Source: Mycobacterium sp. SMC-4 (GTDB lineage: Bacteria > Actinomycetota > Actinomycetes > Mycobacteriales > Mycobacteriaceae). Taken from it: a DNA stretch of 64,000 bases. A model generated the notes under the pieces. It was not told the origin of the DNA. It made no database searches and saw only the letters and a program-made list of their open reading frames with translations. The stretch is from assembly GCF_025263265.1 (NCBI RefSeq), contig NZ_CP079869.1:3658001-3722000 (forward strand), given 5' to 3'. The stretch's first letter is position 1. Each line of letters begins with the position of its first letter. A program made the translations under genes and the position numbers. Below are positions 49,533 through 58,880 of this stretch, piece by piece.

Positions 49533-50822
49533 ATGAGCAACTTCGACACGATCGACTACTTCACCGACCCGTCCCTGGTGCCTGACCCCCATCCGTACTT
49601 CGATCACCTGCGTAGCAAGTGTCCAGTAGTGAAAGAACCGCACTACGGCGTACTGGCGGTGACCGGCTACGACGAGGCAGCAACGGTCCTGAAGGACACC
49701 GACACCTTCTCGTCGTGCATCGCGGTCGCCGGCCCCTTCCCGCCCTTGCCGTTCACCCCCGAGGGCGATGACATCACCGATCAGATCACCGCGCACCGGC
49801 CCCAGATGCCGATGTTCGAGCACATGGTCACGATGGACCCGCCCGACCACACCAACGCCCGCTCGCTGCTCAACCGGCTGCTGACGCCCAGCCGGCTCAA
49901 AGAGAACGAGGATTTCATGTGGCGGCTGGCCGACGAGGTCCTCGACGACATCATCGGCGACGGGACGGTGCGCCGTTGCGAGTTCCTCACCGCTTACGCA
50001 AAGCCGTTCTCGCTGTTGGTGATCGCTGATCTTCTCGGAGTACCCGAAGCAGACCACGAGGAGTTCCGCGCCGTGCTCGGCGCCCCGCGCCCAGGCGCGA
50101 ACGTGGGATCGCTGGACCATACCGACCTGGTCTCGACCAACCCCCTGGAATGGCTCGACGAAAAGTTCCTCGGCTACATCGAGGACCGCCGCGAGAACCC
50201 CCGTGACGACGTGCTCACTGCTCTCGCGACGTCGAAGTACCCGGACGGGTCGACACCGCCGGCCATCGAGGTGGTGCGCTCGGCAACCTTCCTGTTCGCT
50301 GCCGGCCAGGAGACCACTACCAAGCTGCTGTCGGCGTCGCTGCGCGTGCTCGGCGACCACCCCGACATCCAGGAGACTCTGCGTCACGACCGCAGCCGGA
50401 TTCCGGTGTTCGTCGAAGAGGCGTTGCGGATGGACGCCCCGGTCAAGAGCCAGTTCCGGTTGGCCAAGAAGCCGACACGAGTGGGCGATGTCGACGTACC
50501 GGCGGGCACCACGCTGATGGTGTGTCCCGGCGCGGTCAACCGCGACCCCAGCAGGTTCGAGCACCCGCACGAGTTCGACCTGAACCGCAAGAACGTGCGC
50601 GAGCACATCGCGTTCGGTCGGGGGGTCCATTCGTGCCCGGGCGGGCCGCTAGCGCGGGTCGAAGGACGTGTCTCGATCGAACGGATATTGGACCGGATGG
50701 GTGACATCGCCATCGACGAGGAACACCACGGACGGCCCGGCGACCGACGCTACACCTACGAGCCGACCTTCATCCTGCGCGGCCTGACCGAACTCAACAT
50801 CACCTTCACACCAATTCGGTGA
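49533..50822 (+). CDS. Cytochrome P450
   Basis: A 429-residue soluble bacterial P450. Signature motifs: I-helix FLFAAGQETTTK (about residue 250), EEALRMDAPV with the ExxR pair, and the haem loop AFGRGVHSCPGGPLAR, with cysteine as the iron ligand (about residue 365). All essential residues are present, so it should be an active mono-oxygenase needing external ferredoxin and reductase, neither of which is encoded nearby. ATG at 49533 follows GGGAGGCA. The divergent TetR protein probably represses it. Substrate unknown; mycobacterial P450s of this type often act on sterols or terpenoids. Confidence 0.92.
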   Translation: MSNFDTIDYFTDPSLVPDPHPYFDHLRSKCPVVKEPHYGVLAVTGYDEAATVLKDTDTFSSCIAVAGPFPPLPFTPEGDDITDQITAHRPQMPMFEHMVTMDPPDHTNARSLLNRLLTPSRLKENEDFMWRLADEVLDDIIGDGTVRRCEFLTAYAKPFSLLVIADLLGVPEADHEEFRAVLGAPRPGANVGSLDHTDLVSTNPLEWLDEKFLGYIEDRRENPRDDVLTALATSKYPDGSTPPAIEVVRSATFLFAAGQETTTKLLSASLRVLGDHPDIQETLRHDRSRIPVFVEEALRMDAPVKSQFRLAKKPTRVGDVDVPAGTTLMVCPGAVNRDPSRFEHPHEFDLNRKNVREHIAFGRGVHSCPGGPLARVEGRVSIERILDRMGDIAIDEEHHGRPGDRRYTYEPTFILRGLTELNITFTPIR

Positions 50823-50875
50823 GCGCATAAGCCGTTTCACCCACATGGAATGATTTTGCGTTCTAGTATTCGGCA

Positions 50876-51316
50876 ATGGTGTTGACGAAAGCGCTGCCGA
50901 TGGCTGCTGCCGGAATAGCCGGGCTGTGCACTGCGACCACGGTGTTCGCTGCCGGCGTGGCCGACGCACAGCCACCGTTGCGCCACGTCCGCTACACGGT
51001 GGGCGCCAGCCAGGACATCACCAACGCCGAGATCTACTACCGCGAGGTCGACCCGCCCAACTGGGCCGAATACAGCCACAATCCGTACCAGTTCACCCCG
51101 AACGTCGAGGCCGACCTGGGTCCCGGTAAGGCCTGGGTGTTCGAAACCATGCTGGCGAACCCCGACGCATGGGCCATGGTGGTCGTCGGGCTGCCCGGCC
51201 CCTCGACTCAGCCGCTACAGGAGCCGGGTTTCGTGTGTGAGTTGCGCGTCGACGACGTCGTGGTCGCCACGGATTCGGGGAGCAAGGGCGCGCTCTGCTC
51301 GTTGCGCCCCTGGTGA
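50876..51316 (+). CDS. Secreted protein, MmpS-like beta-rich domain
   Basis: A 146-residue protein with a signal peptide (hydrophobic segment to about residue 31, likely cut after VADAQ). The mature part begins VRYTVGASQDITNAEIYYRE and ends CELRVDDVVVATDSGSKGAL, which resembles the beta-sandwich of MmpS-like mycobacterial proteins, including two cysteines that could form a disulphide. No lipobox is seen. TAGTAT at 50864-50869 lies 7 nt ahead of the ATG without a ribosome-binding site, suggesting a leaderless transcript. Function unknown. Confidence 0.7.
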   Translation: MVLTKALPMAAAGIAGLCTATTVFAAGVADAQPPLRHVRYTVGASQDITNAEIYYREVDPPNWAEYSHNPYQFTPNVEADLGPGKAWVFETMLANPDAWAMVVVGLPGPSTQPLQEPGFVCELRVDDVVVATDSGSKGALCSLRPW

Positions 51317-51328
51317 ACCCAGCCCAGC

Positions 51329-51727
51329 TCAGAGGTCCCCGCGTTCCCACGCGCTCCTGTTGTCCCTGGCGACACACGTCAGGAACAATCCGTCGGGCGC
51401 CTGAGCCACATCACCGTCCAACGACGGGCACAGGTCGCCCTCGTTCTTGATGCCGTGCATCTCCGGGGAGCGGAACCACCTGGGTTCGTAGCGTCGCGGC
51501 GAGCCGCAGAACACCAGCCGACCCCAGTCGGTCACCCCGAACACGTAGTAGGTGGTGTTGTTGCAGTAAGAGCCCAACACCACATTGGGTCGGATGCCGG
51601 GCGTGCAGTTCGGGTAGTTGCATTCGGCGCCCGGTGGAGGAGGCGGCGGCTGGGCGGCCACCGGCGGTGCGGCCATCAGCCACACCGGAGCGGTCAAGGC
51701 GGCAAGTCCCGCGAAAACAAAGCGCAC
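51329..51727 (-). CDS. Secreted cysteine-containing protein of unknown function
   Basis: A 132-residue protein: signal peptide (FVFAGLAALTAPVWLMAAP), a PPPPPP linker after the predicted cleavage site and a mature domain with six cysteines (CNYPNC, SYCNN, VFCGS, DLCPS, LTCVA) that could form three disulphides. I recognise no known family beyond small mycobacterial secreted proteins. The GTG at 51727 directly precedes the signal sequence; an ATG at 51793 in the same frame would give an unlikely charged extension and collide with the promoter of the next gene. It is convergent with the MmpS-like gene and divergent from the next secreted gene. Confidence 0.62.
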   Translation of the reverse strand: MRFVFAGLAALTAPVWLMAAPPVAAQPPPPPPGAECNYPNCTPGIRPNVVLGSYCNNTTYYVFGVTDWGRLVFCGSPRRYEPRWFRSPEMHGIKNEGDLCPSLDGDVAQAPDGLFLTCVARDNRSAWERGDL

Positions 51728-51806
51728 CAGGCCATTTTCACATAACTGAATAACGAAATTCTCCTTTTCGAAGAGCCGCGCTCGAGCCACCATTAGGCTC
51801 TGGGTC

Positions 51807-52325
51807 ATGGGTATTGCACGGACATTCGGCGTCATGGCCGCAACGGCGGTGACCGCGGTGGCAGGCCTCGCCATAGCGCCCACCGCCACCGCCTACGACT
51901 GGGGTGTCGACATCAGCGGCACGTGGAGCGTCTTCTCCAACGGGCAATGGGCCAGAACCAACGGCGTGCTCATCAAGCAGCAGTCGGTGCAGGAGACCTG
52001 GACCGTCGACGTCAACTGTGTCAGCCCGATCGAGTGCACCGGCGAGGTCAACAGCAGCCTGGGGTGGACGGCCTCGGCCCGTCTCGACGACCTGTGGTTC
52101 ATCGAACACGAGGTGCCGAATTGGTTGCCGTGTCCGGACGGAACATTCGCCACGGGACACCAGAGATTCGTCATGTGGGGTATGGATCCCACGATCGAAC
52201 GTCGAGTCAACCGGTTCGCGACCACCATGGGCGGCCGGAACCTGACCAGCAGCGACAGCGGGGCCTGCGGGGTCAACATGCCCAAGGTGATCGAGCTGCC
52301 GGTGCGGGCCGAGAAACTGTCTTAG
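51807..52325 (+). CDS. Secreted protein of unknown function
   Basis: A 172-residue protein with a signal peptide (hydrophobic to about residue 28, likely cut after TATA). The mature domain is aromatic- and strand-rich (YDWGVDISGTWSVFSNGQWA; GWTASARLDDLWFIEHEVPN) with four cysteines; it is of a type often found near mycobacterial mce loci but not assigned a function. TAGGCT at 51794-51799 could be a -10 box for a near-leaderless start. Its stop is 22 bp from the convergent mceF of operon 2. Confidence 0.65.
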   Translation: MGIARTFGVMAATAVTAVAGLAIAPTATAYDWGVDISGTWSVFSNGQWARTNGVLIKQQSVQETWTVDVNCVSPIECTGEVNSSLGWTASARLDDLWFIEHEVPNWLPCPDGTFATGHQRFVMWGMDPTIERRVNRFATTMGGRNLTSSDSGACGVNMPKVIELPVRAEKLS

Positions 52326-52347
52326 CTCGCCCACTCCACCGGCACCA

Positions 52348-53940
52348 TCACGTCGGCAGCAGGTCTTTCCAGGATTTCGGTGTGCCGTTCTCCAGCTTCT
52401 GCAGCGAGCCGTCCGGCGAGACGAACAGGCCCGTGTTCGGGTCGTACTGCGCCGTCGCCACCGACGGACCGGCAGAGCCGTTGCCGGCGTGGGCACTTGG
52501 TGCAACAGGAATCGCTCCACCGTCAGGGTCCATGGCGTCAGCCGGCCCCCGCGGGGGGTCCGGGACCGGCGTGACACCGGGCGGCGGCGGCGCCGGACCG
52601 GGTTGCAGACCCGACGGCTCGCCTCCTAGCGGCAGCGGAGTGCCCTCGATCGGCGCATGGATCCGCTCCTCGAAGTCCACCCGGTCATCGAGCGGGATGC
52701 CTTGCTTGACCAGGTTGGGGTCGAACGGGTACGGGCCGAGGATGTGCTGACGGATGGCCTGCGGAACGAATCCTCGCGGGTCGTTGCACAACTCGACGGT
52801 GGGCGCACGCTTGCCGGGATGCGCCATGCACGGATAGTTGCGGGCGCCGCGCACGTTCAGCGGCGAATCCTGTGGCAATTTGCAGTACAGGCCGTCCGGG
52901 GTGTCGATCACCGTTTCGTCTTCGGGATTGCGCCACTGGGACGGTGGCAGGAATCCTACGGTGCACGGATTCGGGTCACTGATGGTCAGCGCGAAGTCAC
53001 CGCTGGGTAGACCGGTCGGATTGTTGTGAGGTAGACCGAAGGACTGCTGCGCCGCGATGATGCTGGGGAACACCACCAACAACTGCTCGATGGACGGGTT
53101 GTAGGTCAACACGACCTGGCCGACCGTGGTGAGGTTGGCGAGCAGGACCGGCAGAGTCGGCTTGACCTGCTCGAGCAACGCGCTGACTTCCTGGGCGAAT
53201 CCCGGCCCCTGCTGCAGAATTGACCGTAGCTGCGGATCGTTTTGCACCACCTGGGAGGTGATCCCGCTGAGGCTGCGTGCCCACGTGCGGATCGCCTGGG
53301 TGGTCTCGGCCTGAGAATCCAGCAGCGGCCTGATGTCGTCGACCAGGGTGCGGGTCTGGTCGGAGACGTCGTTGACCTCCTCGGTCACCTTGGCTGCAGA
53401 GTCCAGCAACGACCCGAACTCTGGGCCTGCACCGCTGAACGCCGCGTACGTCTCGTCGAGCAAGTCGGGGATGCGATCCTTCGGCAGACTCTCCACCATG
53501 GCGCTGAGTTGATCGAGCATCGGGCCGACCTGCTGCGGAATCGACGTGTTCTGCACCGGAATTCGCGATCCGTTCTCCAGATAGGGCCCGGAGTCGGTGC
53601 GAGGACGCAGATCGACGTACTGTTCGCCGACCGCGGAGACACTGCGGACCTCGGCCTGCAGATCGGCCGGTACCTGCGGCGACGTATCGAGCGACAGCGT
53701 GGCTTCCGCGCCGTTCTCGGTCAGCTCGATCGAGGTCACTTTGCCGATCTGCACTCCTCGATAGGTCACGTTGCTGAACCGGTAGAGCCCGCCGGATGCC
53801 GGCAACTCCAACTTCACCGTCAACCGGCCGACTCCGAGCAGAGTCGGCACCTGCATGTAGGTGAAAACCATCACGGCCACGCCGACGATCGACGCGATCG
53901 TGAAGATGATCAGCTGATTGCGAACGAAGCGGGTCAGCAT
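52348..53940 (-). CDS. MCE family protein, MceF position, mce operon 2
   Basis: A 530-residue MCE protein, last gene of operon 2. Membrane helix at about residues 8-30, MCE domain at about 40-118 (GGLYRFSNVTYRGVQIGKV), helical region, then LNVRGARNYPCM with paired cysteines and a proline-rich stretch before the final PSVATAQYDPNTGLFVSPDG, which parallels the AEYDPATGSYVGPDG end of the operon 1 MceF. ATG overlaps the mceE stop by one base (TGATG). As in operon 1, no Mce-associated gene follows. Confidence 0.88.
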   Translation of the reverse strand: MLTRFVRNQLIIFTIASIVGVAVMVFTYMQVPTLLGVGRLTVKLELPASGGLYRFSNVTYRGVQIGKVTSIELTENGAEATLSLDTSPQVPADLQAEVRSVSAVGEQYVDLRPRTDSGPYLENGSRIPVQNTSIPQQVGPMLDQLSAMVESLPKDRIPDLLDETYAAFSGAGPEFGSLLDSAAKVTEEVNDVSDQTRTLVDDIRPLLDSQAETTQAIRTWARSLSGITSQVVQNDPQLRSILQQGPGFAQEVSALLEQVKPTLPVLLANLTTVGQVVLTYNPSIEQLLVVFPSIIAAQQSFGLPHNNPTGLPSGDFALTISDPNPCTVGFLPPSQWRNPEDETVIDTPDGLYCKLPQDSPLNVRGARNYPCMAHPGKRAPTVELCNDPRGFVPQAIRQHILGPYPFDPNLVKQGIPLDDRVDFEERIHAPIEGTPLPLGGEPSGLQPGPAPPPPGVTPVPDPPRGPADAMDPDGGAIPVAPSAHAGNGSAGPSVATAQYDPNTGLFVSPDGSLQKLENGTPKSWKDLLPT

Positions 53941-55292
53941 CAGCGACCACCTTCCGGTGCCGGGACGGCGGGTACTGCCGGCTCGGGCGCCGCCTCAGCG
54001 CCGTAGGGGCCGGCGAAGATCTGCTCACCGGTGATGGGTTGAGACTGAGGCAACCACGGTGCAGCCGGGGGCGGCGGGGTCACCGGCAACATCGGCTGCG
54101 TCATCGGCGGTAAGGCTTGCGCCACCGAGGCTTCCGGTGGCGGCGGCAACGCTTGGCCAGGTGGAGGTGCGACGCCGAGCTTGAGCGGGTCGTAGGAATA
54201 ATTCAAGTAGTACGGATCACCCGGGGCGGGAATCAGTTTCGCGTTCTCGTCACCCCAGCGGGTTCCGAGCAGAAGGGTCTTCTTCAACCTCGGATAGGTC
54301 AAGTCGAAGCTCGCCCAGAGGTTGATGTAGTCCCCGCGGGTGATCCGGTCGGCGAACGTCGGGCCATACGGGAAGGCCGTCGCCCACAGCAGCGCCAGAC
54401 TGAGGTCGGGTCCGATGTCGGCCAACGCCCCGAGGATCGGACCCAGGTTGTCCAGGTTCTGGACCAGGTCGTCGCCGGCATCGTTGATCAACCGGGCCGT
54501 GGTGTCGCTGAACTGGCCGAGCCGGTCCAGCGCAGTGGTGAACTGCGGACGCTGCTCGATCAGGACGTCGATGGCCGGCGGAATCTCTGTCAGCGCTCGG
54601 TCGATGACCTCACGCTGCCCGGCGAAGGTTCCGGCGACCCGGCGCAGTTGCTGCATCGAGGCGACGATGTTGCCGCGCTGCTGTTCCAGCACCCCGACGA
54701 AGTCATCGAGGCGGATGAGCAGTTCCCGGATCTCGTTCTCTCGACCGGAGATCCCGGTGTTCATGCTGTGGATGATGTCGCCGATCTGTCCGAGCCCACC
54801 ACCGTTGGCGACGGTGGACAGGGAGGACAGCGTCTGTTCGGTGGTCGGGTACACCGACGACTCATTGAGCGCCAGGGTGGACCCGGGTTGCAGGCGACCT
54901 CTGGGCTGCTCATCCAGCGGGGGGTTCAAGGCGAGATGCATCGAGCCAAGCAGGCTGGTCTGACCGATGGTGGCCACCGCATTGGCGGGCACCGTCACGT
55001 CCGGCTTGACCGAGATCTCGATATTGGCGTGCCAGCCGTCGACGGTCATCTTGCCCACGCTGCCGACGACGACGTCATCGATCATCACCGGGGAATTGGA
55101 TTCCAGCGTGGCCACATTGGGCATCTGCACGGTATAGGTCACTGCATCGGGTCCGCGGCCCGTGGCGCCGGGCAGCGGCAGCGAGTTCACCCCTTGGAAC
55201 GCGCAGCCGGTCATCGACAGCGCCACCCCCATTCCGAGGGCGCCCAGTCGTTTCGCACCGGAGATGCTCTGTCGCTTCGCTCCGAAGATCAT
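53940..55292 (-). CDS. MCE family lipoprotein, MceE position, mce operon 2
   Basis: A 450-residue MCE lipoprotein. The signal ends MTGC with the lipidated cysteine near residue 30; methionine at -3 is unusual but tolerated. MCE domain at about 45-125 (MIDDVVVGSVGKMTVDGWHA), helical region, then a proline-rich tail of about 90 residues that the operon 1 MceE lacks. ATG at 55292 overlaps the mceD stop (ATGA); a longer upstream frame lies within mceD and is not supported. Confidence 0.87.
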   Translation of the reverse strand: MIFGAKRQSISGAKRLGALGMGVALSMTGCAFQGVNSLPLPGATGRGPDAVTYTVQMPNVATLESNSPVMIDDVVVGSVGKMTVDGWHANIEISVKPDVTVPANAVATIGQTSLLGSMHLALNPPLDEQPRGRLQPGSTLALNESSVYPTTEQTLSSLSTVANGGGLGQIGDIIHSMNTGISGRENEIRELLIRLDDFVGVLEQQRGNIVASMQQLRRVAGTFAGQREVIDRALTEIPPAIDVLIEQRPQFTTALDRLGQFSDTTARLINDAGDDLVQNLDNLGPILGALADIGPDLSLALLWATAFPYGPTFADRITRGDYINLWASFDLTYPRLKKTLLLGTRWGDENAKLIPAPGDPYYLNYSYDPLKLGVAPPPGQALPPPPEASVAQALPPMTQPMLPVTPPPPAAPWLPQSQPITGEQIFAGPYGAEAAPEPAVPAVPAPEGGR

Positions 55293-56767
55293 GAGGGCGG
55301 CATCCCTTCGGCCGGCAACAGCGGCGCATCCGGCGCCGGCGTCGGCGGCAGCAGCAAACCGTCGACGGTCTGGGGCTGGGGCGGCAAATCGGACAGGACG
55401 CGCGGCGGGCCGGGGATCGGTGCGCCCGGGAACAGCGGCGGCGACGGAATGGCGGCACCGTCGTTTCCGGTCGTGTACAGCCCCGGCGGGCCGGGAGGCG
55501 CACCCCACCCCGGCGGCGGCGGAATATCACCGGCGCCGGTGTAGGCCGACACCGTCGGCGGAGGCTCGGGAGGGTCATTGGGTCCACTGCCCCCCGGAGC
55601 GATCTTGGGGTCGGTGTAGATCAATCGGTCCGGATTCACAGCGGGGCGAAGGTAGGCGTTGATCGGGAACGGCAGGTTCCCGAAGTTCAGCAGGCGCAGG
55701 GCCGGCCCCAGGTACTGAGCGCACAACTTGGCGGTCTCCGGCGCCGTGGTATTGGCGACTCCGCCGATCAGGCCGCAGAAAAACCACACCGGGTTGGAGA
55801 AGTTCGACAGCGCGAATGCCCCGGTCACCGAACCGCCGTTGGGATAAAAGATGTTGTTGAAGTTGCCAATCGCGTTGGGCATGATGTGCAGCACGTTCTC
55901 GAACGCCAGCCGATTGTCGACCAGAACTTGGGTCACGTTCGCCAACCGCTGAACCTGCTCGGTGGTCTGGTTTCTGCTGCCCGCCACGAACCGCTGAACA
56001 TCACCGATGGCCAACGACAACTCGGTCAACGCAGAGTCCAGGTCGGATCTGCTGTCGTTGATCACGCTGGTCAGACTGGCCAATCGGTTCTGGAACAGCA
56101 CGATCTGCTGCTTGCTGTCGCGCAGCGCGGTGACGAAAACCTGCAGGTTCGTGATGATGTCGGCAATGTTGCCGCTGCCTTCGGCGAAGATCCGTGCGGC
56201 ACCGGACAGTTGGCGTAGCGTTTCGCGCAGTTTTTCGCCGTTGCCGTCACCCATGGCGTCGGCTGCGCTGTCGACGAACCGCGAGATGGATGTCCCGTCG
56301 GCACCGGCCTGCGGACCCAGTTCGGTGGCCAGGCGGGTCAGCTGCGTCTTGACTTCGTCCCACTCCACCGGCACGGCGGTGCGTTCACTGGGAATCACAC
56401 CGCCGTCACCCATCGTCGGGCCGCTCCCCTCGCGGTAGGCAGGGGTGAGTTGGACATAGCGGGCGGCCACCAGATTCTGCGCCACGATCACGGCCCTGGC
56501 CTCGGCGGGCACGCCGACGCCGCGGTCGACCTTGAGGGTCATCCTGGTCTGGGTACCTTCGGGCTCGATCCGGTCGATCGAGCCGACCTTGACACCCGAC
56601 ACCCGTACCTCGTCACCGGGATAGATCGCGGTGGCCGTCGGAAAGTACGCCGTGATGGTGTACGGCCCGAAGAACACCTGGCGCACCAGAAATGCCGCAC
56701 CGGCGACAAGCAAAGTGGCAAGCAGGATCGCCGTACCTGCCACCAACGGCTTACGGGTTGCCGTCAT
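55289..56767 (-). CDS. MCE family protein, MceD position, mce operon 2
   Basis: A 492-residue MCE protein: membrane helix at about residues 8-30, MCE domain at about 36-115 (TAIYPGDEVRVSGVKVGSI; YVQLTPAY), helical region, the MceD cysteine pair (FFCGLIG and AKLCAQYLGP) and a long glycine/proline-rich tail. The cysteine segment parallels FLCGAVQ...LCVQYLAP of operon 1. ATG at 56767 overlaps the mceC 3' end by 17 bp. Confidence 0.87.
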   Translation of the reverse strand: MTATRKPLVAGTAILLATLLVAGAAFLVRQVFFGPYTITAYFPTATAIYPGDEVRVSGVKVGSIDRIEPEGTQTRMTLKVDRGVGVPAEARAVIVAQNLVAARYVQLTPAYREGSGPTMGDGGVIPSERTAVPVEWDEVKTQLTRLATELGPQAGADGTSISRFVDSAADAMGDGNGEKLRETLRQLSGAARIFAEGSGNIADIITNLQVFVTALRDSKQQIVLFQNRLASLTSVINDSRSDLDSALTELSLAIGDVQRFVAGSRNQTTEQVQRLANVTQVLVDNRLAFENVLHIMPNAIGNFNNIFYPNGGSVTGAFALSNFSNPVWFFCGLIGGVANTTAPETAKLCAQYLGPALRLLNFGNLPFPINAYLRPAVNPDRLIYTDPKIAPGGSGPNDPPEPPPTVSAYTGAGDIPPPPGWGAPPGPPGLYTTGNDGAAIPSPPLFPGAPIPGPPRVLSDLPPQPQTVDGLLLPPTPAPDAPLLPAEGMPPS

Positions 56768-57854
56768 GGGGAAGATCTCCTGGCTGCGGGAGGCTGTTGA
56801 CGGGGAACGGGAGCTCGGCCCGCGGGCCGGCATTGTCGGGCGGCTGGCCGGCGTCGACGCCGCGGCGGAATCCGAACGCGTACTCCAGGAACGGCTGCAG
56901 AAGCTGGGCGGGCTGCACGTTGGGCACCAGCGCGTTGTAATACGCGCCGTTGGAGACGATCTCACCCTGGGTCAGATAGTACTTCGCGCCACCCGGCAGC
57001 ATCTTGGCCAGGTTGTCCCGGTTCTTCTCCAGCACGGCGAGCACCGTGTTGAGTTTCTCCAGCGCCGGAGCGAGCTCGGCCTCGTTGTCGGCGACCACCC
57101 CGCGAAGCTCCTGTGCCACCGCCGCGATGTTGGCCAGCAGACTGGTGATCGCATGGCGGCGGTCGTTGAGCACCGCGAGCAGATCATTGGCGTTGAGAAT
57201 CAACCGGTTGACCTGCGCGCTGCGCTCGGAAAAAATTCCGGTCACCTCGCCGGCGGTGCGCAACAGTTCGGCCAGGCTCTCATTGCGGTTGTTCAACGAT
57301 CTGGACAGCCGCGACAACCCGTCGAAGGTCGGACCGAGCTGCGGAGCCACCTGGTCAAGCGTCTGAGCCAGGGTGTCCAGCGACTGATTCAGCGAGGCAG
57401 TGTCGGTGTCGGCGGTGTTGGCGGTCAGCTCACTGACCGCGTCGGTCAGCGAGTAGGGTGACGAGGTCCGTGACGTCGGGATCACCTCCCGACGATCGAG
57501 GGTTCCACTGCCCGCCGACTCCAGCGCCAGCACACGCTCACCGAGCAGCGTTCCGGTGCGGATATGGGCCGTGGTGTCGGACCCGAGCGCGTACCTGCCA
57601 TCGATGGAGAAACCGACCAACGCATCACCATTGTCGAGTTCGATCGACGACACCGACCCGACCTTGATTCCCGACACTGTCACATCATTGCCGACGGACA
57701 GGCCGCCGGCCTCGACGAACAGCGCCTGATACCGAAGAGCAGTGGCCCACTGCAGAATACGCTCCGGTTGCAGTCCGACAGCGATGATCAGGATCATCAG
57801 CGTGACGCCGATGAAACCAGCTCGGGCGAGGTGAGAACCGCGGTACTTGAGCAT
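56751..57854 (-). CDS. MCE family protein, MceC position, mce operon 2
   Basis: A 367-residue MCE protein: membrane helix at about residues 12-30, MCE domain at about 40-118 (GGLSVGNDVTVSGIKVGSV), helical region with conserved LLQPFLEYAFGF. It lacks the roughly 100-residue proline-rich tail present in the operon 1 MceC, so the two differ by about 70 residues. Its ATG directly follows the TAA stop of mceB. Confidence 0.87.
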   Translation of the reverse strand: MLKYRGSHLARAGFIGVTLMILIIAVGLQPERILQWATALRYQALFVEAGGLSVGNDVTVSGIKVGSVSSIELDNGDALVGFSIDGRYALGSDTTAHIRTGTLLGERVLALESAGSGTLDRREVIPTSRTSSPYSLTDAVSELTANTADTDTASLNQSLDTLAQTLDQVAPQLGPTFDGLSRLSRSLNNRNESLAELLRTAGEVTGIFSERSAQVNRLILNANDLLAVLNDRRHAITSLLANIAAVAQELRGVVADNEAELAPALEKLNTVLAVLEKNRDNLAKMLPGGAKYYLTQGEIVSNGAYYNALVPNVQPAQLLQPFLEYAFGFRRGVDAGQPPDNAGPRAELPFPVNSLPQPGDLPHDGNP

Positions 57855-58880
57855 TTACTCGTGCACGCACCTTCCCGTTTCTTGGGTGATCCAGGGGAAG
57901 ACCACTGTCCGTCCCTCCAGATCGCTGGCACGGAAGGTGATACCGCAGATGTAGTACGGGAACCAGGCGCCGTAGGAACCCACCCGAGCCAACTTGCGGT
58001 AGATCTCCGGGAGCCGCTGCAGCGTGGCGTCGAGCCGGTCCAGGTCGTTGCTCACCAGCGGAGCGAGTCTGTGCAATTCGTCGACCGCACCTGCCAGCGG
58101 TGCCCGGCCGCGGCTGAGGAGATCGGCCATCGACGCGGTGCCGTTGTCCAATGCCTCGATGGCGGTACCGATCGGGTCCCGGTCCGCGGACAGCCCGCTC
58201 ACCAGTTGCTCGAACCTGTCGATGGCGCCGGAGAACTCCTCGCCGTCCTCGGACAGCGTGTCGAGCACGATGCGCAGATCCTCGATCACACCCTCGATCA
58301 CCGCATTGTTGTCGGCCAGCGTATTGGTGAACGACGAGGACCTCGAGAACAGTGATTCCAGCGTTCCGCCCTGCCCCTGCAGGATCTGCACCAGCGACGA
58401 GGTCAGTGCGTTGACGTCCTGCGGATTGAGGCCCTGGATCACCGGTTTGAGTCCGCCCAGCAACAGGTCCAGGTCCAGCGCAGGCGCCGTGCGCGTCTGC
58501 GGGATCTGACTACCCGCCGGCAGGATGTGGGTGGAATCGGGGGTGTCGACCAGTTCGAGGTAACGATCTCCGACCAGGTTCAGGTAGCGGATCACGGCCT
58601 GGGTGCCGGTAGTCAGCACGGTGTCACGGTCGGCGTCGAATCTGACCAGTACGGATCGATCCGGCTGCAGCGAAACGCCCTTGACGGTGCCGACCCGGAT
58701 GCCCGCGATGCGCACGGTGTCGCCGGTCTCCAGGCGGGACGCATCCTTGAACACCGCCGAATACTCGTTGGTGGCACCGGTTCTGGTGTCGCTGAAGACC
58801 AGGAACAGGAAGGCTGTCAGCACCACCATGACCAACCCGAAGATGCTGAACTTGATGAGGGTTCCGACAGAGCGCGTCAT
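57855..58880 (-). CDS. MCE family protein, MceB position, mce operon 2
   Basis: A 341-residue MCE protein, one residue different in length from its operon 1 counterpart. Membrane helix at about residues 10-30, MCE domain at about 38-115 (RLETGDTVRIAGIRVGTVKG; YLNLVGDRYLELVD), helical region (FTNTLADNNAVIEGVIEDL) and the terminal TGRCVHE. ATG overlaps the mceA stop (ATGA). Confidence 0.88.
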   Translation of the reverse strand: MTRSVGTLIKFSIFGLVMVVLTAFLFLVFSDTRTGATNEYSAVFKDASRLETGDTVRIAGIRVGTVKGVSLQPDRSVLVRFDADRDTVLTTGTQAVIRYLNLVGDRYLELVDTPDSTHILPAGSQIPQTRTAPALDLDLLLGGLKPVIQGLNPQDVNALTSSLVQILQGQGGTLESLFSRSSSFTNTLADNNAVIEGVIEDLRIVLDTLSEDGEEFSGAIDRFEQLVSGLSADRDPIGTAIEALDNGTASMADLLSRGRAPLAGAVDELHRLAPLVSNDLDRLDATLQRLPEIYRKLARVGSYGAWFPYYICGITFRASDLEGRTVVFPWITQETGRCVHE

